Origin: Mytilus californianus
Taxonomy: Eukaryota; Mollusca; Bivalvia; Mytilida; Mytilidae
Assembly: GCF_021869535.1 (NCBI RefSeq)
Contig: NW_026262593.1
Span: 69,342,322 to 69,406,321 of the forward strand
DNA: 64,000 bases
Reading direction: 5' to 3'
The position numbers and the translations under genes were made by a program. Below, one piece after another: positions 50,301 through 62,300 of the stretch. The first letter of the stretch is position 1; every line of letters begins with the position of its first letter. Below the pieces are notes generated by a model. That model saw only the letters and a program-made list of their open reading frames with translations. It searched no databases and was not told the origin of the DNA.

Positions 50301-53300
50301 AACCCTGTATAATTATATGTACATATTTTGGATCTATATAGTGACATTCACATGTGTTATATTTTATGGAATAGTGATATCAGATAGATTTCAGACGGGG
50401 AGTATGCTAAGTCAAGTTCGCAATTATATTAATTATAACATTTATTGGATTGTATTTTCAGACATTCATATTTTCCGGAAATGAATCTGGACTTCTCCGT
50501 ATGTGTACTGCCGTTTACTTTCTCTTCCTCGCCTTTCAATTGCAAATGGATGTCACGACAAATTTGATCCTGTGGATATTGTGACAATCACCGTCAAGTA
50601 CGTTCCAAATCGATTATAAACTGTTAAATATATATTCTTTTAATTCCGTTAACATGAACTACACGTTTATTCAACAAATACGAACTGTAATTGTTTATTT
50701 CTTTGAATTGAACTGCAAATTCTACTTTCGTTTTTGACTCTTTTATTAATATTGCATTTAACGTTCATATATTTCATTCGTACATATTGTAAAATATTGT
50801 ATTTTTATTTCTTCAGTTTATCAAACAATACACACTCTGTAATACTGCTGTATCCCTTCTGGTGGAATTATAATCTGCAATATTCACACACAAGTTGTTA
50901 TTTTTTATAATTTGCCGAGATTGCGATTAACCCTTGGTTAAACTAGCTGAGTCAGGCTCAGCATAGTCGTTAAGTAGCAACCAACCAACCAGCCAATCAA
51001 TCAATTATTTAATCATTCACTCGTTCAACTGTAAATTATTGGTCAATATTTATTAACACGTAACGTACAGTATCATATAAAGAACGACGGTCAATTGTAA
51101 GACAAACTAAGTATCCATAGCGGACTAACAATTTGTGATTGGAGACTCTTATTCGGGAGGATAAAACGTAGTGGCTGATTTGTATTCATGAACTTGATAT
51201 ACGGTTCCTAATATTCTGGTCATATCAAACGATAAAGACTACAATTGCAAGAAGCTTACTTTAATACAGTCCTGTCATGATGAATAAGTCTCATATCTAG
51301 CTGCTATACGTCAGTTTAACACACATGATGTCAATTTTATTACATTTCGTGTAATCATTGATAGCTTATATTACTAAAGATGATGCCCCTGGTCAAATTT
51401 CTTTATTATTATGTTCTTTATCAGGCCATTTGAAATACACCTTTATAGCACATAATCGGTATAATCAAATCACCCAGTTAGAAAGGAAACCCATTTAAAT
51501 GCATCTGGGTATGAGGACGTAGAGTGCGATCTGTGACGATTTTATAAATTTAAAAAAAAAAACAGTCAATATTTAACATTGTTGATGAATGGAAACCTGA
51601 TAGAAATCTACTGTAAACATGGTAAAATGACCCGTCAACGTGATATCATTATAAACAATCTTGTAAAAACTGTAATGTAATGGTTCAAGGCCTTTTAACC
51701 CCCTTTACAATAACTTTAATGTTAAATAACGCCAAATTGTTATGATGATTTTTTTTTTACATTTGTAGGTGTATGAAGCTCCGATGTATGTGTAAAGTAT
51801 AAATACAGTAGAAATCGTGAAATCTGTTACAATTTGATTTTTAAATTCAATTCGATGCATGCCAAGTAGATGTAGAACAGTGCGAGGACGCAACAGGTGG
51901 TCACAATATATATTGATTTTTAAAGTATACGTAAATATACCCTTATTATTGTGTCTATGTTTTCTCAAATATTTGTTCAGTATCCAATATGACATTCTAC
52001 CGAGCATTTTAAGCACAATATATCAAAGTAATGAAGTAAAAATCAGCAAGTTTAAAATGTATGAATAAAATAATAAATTTCTAGAAGAAAAACACTTTCT
52101 TTTTTCCTCAAGTCCAAAACACCAGACGTGACAAGAGAGTCGCGGCTAACGGGAGCCAGCCCCGTTCACCCGCCCGCTACCTCTTGCTTCTATTGTTTTT
52201 TTCTTCCAAGTCCAAAACACTCAGCGGGTTTTTTTTCTATTTTTATAAATCATTTGATGTGGAACATTATTACACCAGAAGCTCTGAACGAATCTGTCAA
52301 ACAATGGTGCATTCGGAAGGTGTAACCTTTGTTTATAGTTTGCATAGTATTTGCAACAAAAAATGCATTCATATTTATCATTCTCCAAAGGATTGTTTGT
52401 CAAAATTATCAAAATCACTTAAAGCAAAAAATCTCCGAAACATACAAGAAAATATTCATTTTTTTTCACTATTTTTATCGGAGTAATAAGTTAAAATACT
52501 ACATGTATATTACACCAACCATTGGAGATCAGTAGCAGTCGTTAACATGTTGAACGTAATATTGTAATAAACAAACAATTTACCTGGATTTTTGTATTAT
52601 CGTATACAAACTGGTAAGCGATGTCTTTACATTTCTGGGGAACATCTGTCATTTTCTCGTTGGATTCCCATGCACGATTAGCTGTATGTGCATAAGACGA
52701 GCCTGGTGTTGCGTGCGTCAGTCTTGCTGTTGTAACGAACCCTCCAGATCGTCCTAAGAGAAAAGTATTATAGACTGCAGTAATAAGACATGTTTAAATA
52801 TCTGTTTACATGTTTAAAAAGACATTGGAACTTCCAAATACCAGCAAAATCCTTGACCGTAGGTAAATTATAAAATGAAATAAAGTTTCTGTATAGGTTA
52901 CCGTCACGAGTACTGTTAAAATGTCTTTTCCAGGGCTTTTGCTTTCGGCTGGCATCTTATCTTATACAAACTGTGTCAGAGAAAAAGGAAAAGGGAACAG
53001 TAGAGATGAGTCTCTTCAGTTCCCTAAATACCTTTTAGGAACTATATGACAAGAGACCAAGATAACGTCAATCAATCAATAAAGGTCTCCAACGTTAACT
53101 CCGTGCAGTATAGTCGATACTTTCCCAGAAATATTTCCCTTCCCTTCATCAACAAATTGATTCAAAGGAATGTTGACGTGGATTGTGGATAAAAACAATA
53201 TCAGACTTGATTTGATAAGGCAATATCTATTGAAAAACTTGGCGAATGATGAATATGAATATGATAATGTTTGAAGAGATATTGATGAAAAAAATGTAAA

Positions 53301-56300
53301 ATTCGACAACAATGTATAGTTTAAAAATGTCGATTTTGAGTAAAATATGTTGTAAAATCGTCAGGGTACATGTACAAACTTTTTACAAATGCATTATTGT
53401 ATAATAGTAAATGTAACATTAGGTGTCTGGCTTAGGATAAAATCATGAATTTAGATCCATCTTATCTGCATTGCATATTAGTTTCATTTACTGAGCATTA
53501 GACATTCGTATAGACTTTTGGAATAGAAATAAAGTCGATTTTGTCTTCTTACTACCGACAGTAAAAGCTTTGCCGAAGTGGGGCGTTCGGTTGGCTGTGC
53601 GGGATTTATAAATACGCATCCACGTCCAGTCAGAATATGGATGTTAAATCTGATGTAGAGGGAGTGCCACGCTCTCTGCACGTTAAGAACCCTTGCAACA
53701 ACTCTTTAAATGGTCCGTAGGTGGCCTGTTGCAAGGCAAAATGTCTGTCCCTAGATACCAGGCTAGGAGTCGAGCGAAAGAAGCATGCAGGGATACAATT
53801 CCAAAACGGCGATGGGGTAATGACGGAAGAGACATTCGGAAATCATTTAGTTTTCCTAATTATTTCGTAACTTGCCTAAAATAAATAATCTTTACCGAGG
53901 ATAACAAACTACCATTAGGGTAGAAATATATATTGATTGATTTGATGTGGAAATGGAGAAGCGATACACAAAATAAAGGGTCTTCTCATTTAGTATTATA
54001 AATATTAAAGAGTACACATGCTTACCGGCTATTCTAATCTCTAATCAAAATTTACAGACAACAATAACTTGTGTCTTTCTTACCATCTGCGATGAAATGG
54101 TCCAATATAGACGTCAATTTATTACTGGGTATTTCCAATGCACAGTCTCCTTGTGACACCTTGTCGTTAACACCAATGGTATAGAAATTTACCTTCTCTC
54201 CACACATTAGGGCCGTTGCTGTTTGAGATGAGTCTGGTATTTGCCTATCACTTCCGTAAGTCTGAAACAAAAACGTATTCAGTCAAAATTTCTTCATATT
54301 CATGCACATTAATTTGTAAATGTGACAAGAAAAATGTATCTTTTGGAGGATCGTTCATCATATTACTGTTTATCAATATAACGATAATTATTTAATTGTT
54401 ATTTGTTATAGTTAATTGCAATTTTGAAGTTTTTGTCAATTTTTGAAAATGAAAAATAAAATGAGTAAAATAATAATAATAAACTAGGCCAATGACTATG
54501 ATCATTTGGCCGAGATGCAAAACGATTTTGTTTTCCAGTTAGCAAAGGTAAACAAAACCTGATGTGTCCAAGGAGATAAATGTAACATGTATGCTATCGA
54601 GGAAGGGACATACTCAAATGGAAGCAGTGCTGATAATTTTATAAGTTTCACTATCTGTAAAATTTATCAAATTGAGTATAGAAAGAGATATGAACATCTT
54701 CAGTGTCTATACAAAATTTCTAATCACTGTAGAAGGGGAACACGAAATGGGTCCCTCTATCAAAAATGTTGCCGATAATTGACCAATTTTCACCATCAGG
54801 AGAATCCTTAACAAAGTCTCAAAATGAGTGCAATGCACAAACATTCTGTAAAGTTTAAAGACTCTATGTTGAAAACTAAATGAGACATTGATTACAAAAA
54901 AAAGTACAGTCTATTTTTCATTTACCCGTCTGTCTACCCGTTACAATGTACTAATCAACTTGTATGCTAGATTAACGTACTGAATTACCAGCATGGTGTC
55001 TTTTATTAGTTTTTACACTGCGTGCATCCCTGAAAAAATATACATCGCATGCTGCGAGATCACACATTGGCAGTGTAACTGTGTGTGCATAATTGTAGAT
55101 CACATATTGGCATTGCAACTATGTGTCTATGATTGTAGATCACATATTGGCAGTTTAACTGTGTGTGTATAATTGAAGATCAAATATTGACAGTTTAACT
55201 GTGTGTGTATGATTGTAGATCACACATTGGCACTTTAACTGTGTGTGTATGATTGTAGATCACACTTTGGCAGTGTAAGTGTGTGTGTATGATTGTAGAT
55301 CACACATTGGCAGTGTAACTGTGTGTGTATGATTGTAGATCACATATTGGCAGTGTAACTGTGTGTGTTTGATTGTAGATCACATACCGGCAGTGTTACT
55401 GTGTGTGCATGATTGTAGATCACACATCGGCAGTGTAACTGTGTGTGTATGATTGTAGATCACATATTGGCAGTGTAACTGTGTGTGTATGATTGTAGAT
55501 CACACATTGGCAGTGTAACTATGTGTGTATGGTTGTAGATCACACATTGACAGTGTAACTGTGTGTGTATGATTGTAGATCACATATTGGCAGTGTAACT
55601 GTGTGTGTATGATTGTAGATCACACATTGGCAGTGTAACTGTGTATGCATGATTGTTGCTTACCTTTGACAAAGCTACATTTGGAAATTCTTCAAATTTG
55701 AAGACAGTTTCCTCCCCAGTCTTTTGCATCTGTTGACCTTTATATATCCTGGCAGAAGTTATGGTAGGCATTCCCATTCCATCACCAATAAACAAGATTA
55801 CGTTCTTAGCTTTATTGGTATTGGTTTCGATTTTTAACTGTTCTGTAAGAAGATCTCTTGCAATTTTATGCCAGTCTTCAGTACCTTAAATATTAAAACA
55901 GTGAGTTCAAAACTGATGATTACTTGTTTCAATGTTGTCTTCTTAGCTGTCTTCACAATTACTAAATCTAGTGAACACACCAGATTACACTCAATGCCGA
56001 ACATGACAAATTAATAGCTTTGTCACTAGTTTTTTAATGGTTACTATTTGAGACTATGTAATATATATATATGTTGTGTACAAGTTATCATTTTGTACAA
56101 ATTATAATTTGTACAAAAAAATTGTACAAATTATAATTTGTATTTTGACTTTGTACAAATTGTAATTTGTACAAAAAGTGCTTGTACACATTATAATTTG
56201 TACAAAATAAGGCTTAATTTCACTTATAACTTGTACAATATTTTACATATAATAAGTTTCAAATCAAATGATAAAAAATAATTTTAATTTTAATTATGAA

Positions 56301-59300
56301 TCAATATGAAACCCACTGATAACTCCATTTACAATACTATCACTACAAACCAGTAAAAGTCTGAAATGGCCTATATTTGTACTCGACTGAACTGATTTTT
56401 ACTCGACCAGTCTGAATTGGTCTGAAATTTACTTGATATTACTCGACTGTAGTCTGAACCATACTAAACAGTCTGAACTTGTACTTGACCTTTACTCGAC
56501 CAGTACTTTACCATTTTATACGAGTCTGAACCATACTCGACATAGTCTTAACCATTCTCGACCAAGTCTGAACCATGCTCAACCTAGTCTGAACCATACT
56601 CGACCTAGTCTGAACCATACTCGACCAAGTCTTAACCAACCTAGACCTATTTTTTGTATCTATCTATATTATTTTTTCATTAATTTAGGAACTGTTATTC
56701 ATATATATATATATATATATAAAATGTATATCACATTTAAAATTAAAATAAAACAAGGTGATCAAATTTCTGGTTGGATTAAAAAAATATCATGTAATAA
56801 ATTAAGTTCGTTAAATGAATTTTCATATACATGATATCATGTTCACATTGATTTATGCATCAAAAATACTATAACTTTGAACCATTATTCAAATATCTTA
56901 AATGTTATTCAATTTTTTTTTTTATCAAAATATATATAAAATAGTATATAAAGCAACTTAATAAATGTTAGAATTGACACCTTTGTTTTGTAAAATCAAA
57001 AATTTAATATAATAATAATAATAAAACTTTCATCTTTTTATCCTTGATAACCTTTTAAAAAAGGAAATGTATTCCAAAGTTGCAGTAGAAATTTATTTTA
57101 ATTAAATTTAAATACGTTTTGTCAAAATTAAAGACATGGCATACAAGAAGCAGTTTAATAAGGTTTAATGGTTTAATTACCTCAGTACAGGTGTTTTACA
57201 GGTAAAAAGAAAACCATATTTTTCTTAAACTCGTGTATTACTTATCTAGTGAATTCAAAGGCCTTGTTATTTAAGTTTTACAGGATGTTGTAATTTTCAA
57301 TGGATGTTATTTAAAATTTATTACTCTCTGACCAGGTGTGATCTTTTTAATCAGTGTGCGTCAAGCAGGATGTATTACTTTATAGTTTACCCCTAATCAG
57401 AAGAAAAATTTTATTCATTTCTTGAATTTTTTATCCCTTTTAAAATATATATAAATATATCCCAAATTATGAATAGGAATAGATATATTTCTGATATAAG
57501 GTTAAACAATGTCAGTGATTTTGTTGGCTGTTGTTACCTCATTAAAAAGATAGTTATATAACTATTGTATATGACCATGAAACCTAAGTACAGAAAGTCA
57601 CAGGACAAAAAGTCACAGGACAGAAAGTCACAAATTTGATAGGACAAAAAGTCACAAATAATTTGTATACAATTGATTGAATATTTATGAGAAAGATCTT
57701 GAAATGTTTACTTTTTATGACACATATTCATTTTACAGTTTAGGAAATTGTTCATAAGACTTAATTTGATAAATAAAGATTTATAAAATTTTAATCATGC
57801 AAAGGATATATTTCTTGGCACCATGAAGCCATTTAAGTACCAAGACATTGTAACATTTTGTTTTCTTAACAATTATTTGATCATTATTGATATTGTTTCA
57901 AGAAAAATACAAAAATGTTCAAAGAAAAATTACCTCAAAACTGAATTGTGACTTTTTGTCCTGTGACTTTCTGTCCTACATTCGTTTTTATTTAGGAATT
58001 TAGGAAAATCAAGTTTTGTTTAAAAAAAAAACACATGCCAAACAAAAAGCACCTTATTTTTAATAAGGTTTTATTACCCTCAGTATAGGTGTGGTTTTCA
58101 GGTAAAAAAGTCTTTTATTTAACAAGACTCAGACTTTAAAATTAGATAATTTAACTATCTCGATTTGCCAAATCTAAGAGAATCATGTATTATTAAAGAA
58201 TGTAAAAAATGTTTTTATATATATCTTTATTTAATTGTGGCTGTTGTCATGTAAGTTAAAGAGAAAGTTATTTCAACAATCAAAATTATAAAGAAGAGGT
58301 TATTTGGTCAAGTATGGTTCAGACTGGTCGAGTATTGTTCAGACCTTTGGTCGAGTATGGTTCAGACTGAAAAAATAGGTCGAGAGCTGGTCGAGTACTG
58401 GTCCAGACTGGGTTAAGACTGTTTCAGACTGGTCGAGTAATAGTTTAGACTATTTTCAATAGCAAAGATAAGGGTCAAGTACAAATCAGTACAGTCGAGT
58501 ATGGTTAAGCCGGGTCGAGTAATATTAAGTAAAATTCAGACCAATTCAGACTGGTCGAGTAAAAATCAGTACAGTCGAGTACAGATATAGGCCATTTCAG
58601 ACTTTTACTGGTTTGTAGTGTATACATAATAAACAATGCTCTTATTTGTTGGAGCAGAAGTGCGAACCATGACACCTCGAATTACACAATACATTCTGCT
58701 TTTTGCATTTACAATTCGAATTGTTACAATCGCCTTAATTTGCAAGAGAGATAATCCTGCCCACCAGTTTTTGAAATTTTTTTGACAGCTTCCCTCAGGG
58801 AAAGTTGTAAATCAAGAAATTGTGTAACAGACAAAAAAAGAGTCATTAATTGATTCTAGTTGGTTTCTGCTTAAGACTCCTGATATATTACCAGCTATTG
58901 TCCCTACACAATAGCCAACATTTCCTACTTCCACAACAACACCTTGTATATTACTCGGATCGATCGGTGCTCAGTCATACTGTGGAATTGGGACATTGTC
59001 TCCAACAGATAACTTGCTCAGTTTCTGTTTTGTATTTCTTGTTAGGACATCCGCTTGAATTTGTTGGCCAGACAATGCCCTTTTTCGACTTCCTCTGATA
59101 CAACTTTAATAGTTGTACTAGTTGATCCACAAAGCGCAAACCTTCAGACACAATTGCTGAACTTCTTGATAGAATTTATCCTGATCAACAATACTAGCCA
59201 TTTTAGTGAACACTTTAACTTTTAATTTTGTAAATGACCATTTGAAAGACCAGTTTATCTCTGTATCGATGTAATGCATTGGCTTTATGAGAATAAAGAT

Positions 59301-62300
59301 ATAAAGACCAGTGAACAGGAGTTAAATTTATAACCTCAAGGCAATATACACGAATCAATATGACTTGAAAAATTGTATTGAAAAGTTTCCATAGTGTGTA
59401 TCAATACTTTTTTATCACAAAATCCACGCGATAAATTATTGTACAAGTTATAAGTGAATTTTAGTCAAATTTTGTACAAATTGTAATTTGTACAAGCACT
59501 TTTTGTACAAATTACAATTTGTACAGAGTCAAAATACAAATTATAATTTGTACAAAATGATAACTTGTACACAACATATATATATATTTAACTCGGAAGC
59601 TCTTCCCGTAGTAAGTCAACTTCTGATAAATTTTCCTTATGATTCGAATTTTCTATTTTGTTTTCATTTAGCCAATTTTAGCAGTACATCCAGATTTAAG
59701 ATTCTATGCCATCAGAAAAGATTTGTTACCAATTATATATTTCGTAAATAATAACCAAATAGTATAAACCTAACATATTCTTACTGAAGACACGAAGAAG
59801 AATACTAATGATATAACGTTCTGAGGCGCTTATGGTCACTTTGTACACACTAGATTAGATGTACTTATGTAGCCAATTGGATTTAGTTTAAGTGTAACGA
59901 TTCTGTCTTGAATCCGGAAGGTCCAACATTCAATTCCTGACTGAGTGGAATAAAAAAATAAAGAAATTTGCTTTACTATTTTTCCACGAAGCACATATCA
60001 TATGTCAGATAATAGAAAAGTCAAAATACAGTCGGCTCGGAGTCAGAGTGTCTAGGAAAAGTAACATGTTTTCATCCAGATGGTCAGTTTCCGACTTATA
60101 GTATGAAAAATCAGACGAGTCAGGCTCAATTAAATATTAACAACTTACATAGACGAAATATTTGCCGCTGAACATGTAAGTATCACCCATTATAAGCGTT
60201 CTAGTGAATATGTCTGTACGTATTCAAACATGCAAATCTCGCTTAAAAATCACTTCATTCTAACTAACGCCGTAGAATGTGTTTTGATATGCATTAATAA
60301 CACAGACATGTAAATATGTACATAGACTTTATATTATGAATGGATATATGACACCTGTCTGATATCATTATAAAACATTTTGCTATTAAAAAAATGTGTG
60401 TATTTATATGTTTACATCCACATTGTACATAAAGCCCCGAGCACCAGATATTTTACAACATTGTTTAGTAAATATCAATTATAGGTTAGACAATACTTGG
60501 TCATGTTTTATGAATATTTAAAGAACGCGGCGTAGCCAAGGGTTTTAATGCTTTGTAGATCTCCATTTAAGTAAAGAGTGAGATTACATAAAATAACAAG
60601 ATTCACAAGGACATCGTAAGCAGCCTATTCGTTATCATAGCAATAAATTGTATTCATCTAATTTGGCAATTGTTTATATCTATTTAAGGAATGACTATAA
60701 TATTTTTTCTGTCTATTCGAAATAACATCAAAAATGTGGTGTATTCTAAATTATTTATTTTGTAAAAATATTTCCTTTCTCTATTGGTACTGTACACGTA
60801 TACCTAACAAAAAAAATATTTTCATTTACCTGTGTTTAAAGTTATTGCAAATGGATGGTATTTTTGTTCGAGCATATTGATTTTCTTTAATTGTTTAACA
60901 TTTCTTGCCGATATAATATGTTACTTTTATTATTCTTCCCTTAGTTTATTTATTTTGTATTTACATTGTGTCATAGGTCAAATTTATTTGTTCAGTGTAT
61001 GTTCAATGGTGTTAATATGTCCTTTGATTGAGTTAAGCTATTTCAGTTGATATTTTATAGTGTGTCTTTCTATGTTGTGATGTTACACTATTGTTTCAGA
61101 AAAAGGGTGAAGGTTTGGTACCATTAAAACATTTAAACCGGCTGCATTTGTTTGCACCTGTCCTAAGTCAGGAATCTGATGTTCAGTAGTTGTCGCTTGT
61201 TGATGTGGTTCATAAGTGTTTCTCGTTTCTCGTTTTTTATATAGATTAGACCGTTGGTTTTCCCGTTTGAATGGTTTTACACTAGTAAGTTTTTGGGGCC
61301 CTTTATAGCTTACTGTTCGGTGTGAGCCAAGGCTCCGTGTTGAAGACCGTACTGTGACCTATAAAGGTTTACTTTTATAAATTTTGACTATGATGGAGAG
61401 TTGTCTCATTGGCACTGATACCACATCTTCTTATATCTATACACACTGAATACTCCGCGTAGCGAGTTATTTAAAAGTGTGCACACATTTTTTAGGTTAT
61501 TTCGAAGACAGAAAAAATATTACAGTCATTCCTTATAATTTAATTCTAAATTCCATTTTTAAGGAGTAAATCATGAAAAAAACGTTGATGACGTCACGGT
61601 CACATGATAAAATTATGTCTATGAGCTGATAGACAGAAGACGTGTTACATCCAAAATTAAATTATATATATAGAATATAAAAATAAGAAGATGTGGTATA
61701 ATTGCCAATGAGACAACTCTCCACAAGAGACCAAATGACACAGAAATACAGTAAAAGAATAGACTTTAATTGTTGCCAAATCGTGTATCATTCTGTTGTG
61801 TCTTCACATTTAATATAACAAAGGGATACCCAAAGTACCGCACTTCTATTGCTACTCTATTGGCATCAGTTGTGGACAAATGTATCCATATAAGGCATAC
61901 TACAATAGTGGTTCTCTTTTGTATACAGCTCGGATATTTTACCAAATTCATATACAATCAGCGCATTTAAAGTTGTTTTAAGTCACGATTGCGGTTGATT
62001 GTTCTTTTTTAGCGAAGGTGCTTTATTCTGCCGCCAGTAAGAGTTTCAGCGCGGAACTAAGTTCAGTTATATAAAATGAGAATAAAGGATACTAGAACAT
62101 TAAGTTGGGTTATCATATTTATTTTCAAAATAACATTGCCAACTGATAAAGTATATGCAGTAATTACTAATGTTTAAAGCTCGACTGCAGTCATGTTCGA
62201 TTGCTTTTTTCAGTTTGTTTCAATTCTATTTGTCTTAGATCAAATATAAATACAGGAAAATGCAGGATGAATTTCACTTGTGAACTATCGGGTTTTATTT

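Larger units (their letters stand above)
42957..50965 (+). mobile_element. Full-length BEL/Pao LTR retrotransposon in intron 4
   Basis: Two 563-bp LTRs (42957-43519 and 50403-50965) begin TATGCT and end AGCATA. GTCGT lies on both outer sides (42952-42956 and 50966-50970), a 5-bp target duplication. Inside are gag, an aspartic protease, RT, RNase H and integrase in BEL/Pao order. The LTRs differ at roughly a dozen or more places, so the insertion is older than the gypsy copy. Coding is broken by several stops and frameshifts and by a 294-bp insertion. It is antisense to the phosphatase gene, which still has intact splice sites on both sides. Confidence 0.93.
56061..59588. mobile_element. 3.5 kb layered palindromic element with KRBA2/GIN-like remnant (intron 1)
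   Basis: The ends are inverted: atatatgttgtgtacaagtt on the left and aacttgtacacaacatatat on the right, both in AT runs. Three inverted layers follow inward: a TTGTACAAATTATAATTTG palindromic repeat field, a CGACCAGTCTGAACCATACT-type repeat field, and an AGTCACAGGACA-type repeat. The right half contains a degraded transposase/integrase-like sequence at 58642-59201 on the minus strand. The core catalytic region is missing, so it is non-autonomous. The target duplication cannot be read inside the AT run. Confidence 0.78.

Noticed and set aside
55057..55656. Regularly spaced repeats resembling a CRISPR array
   Set aside because: Units are contiguous with no unique spacers, and the sequence is inside an animal intron; it is a minisatellite.
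56433..56834. 133-residue frame with repeated SLNHTRP-like units, apparently a repetitive protein
   Set aside because: It is the translation of the 21-bp repeat arm of the palindromic element; the mirrored arm explains it and there is no start context or homologue.
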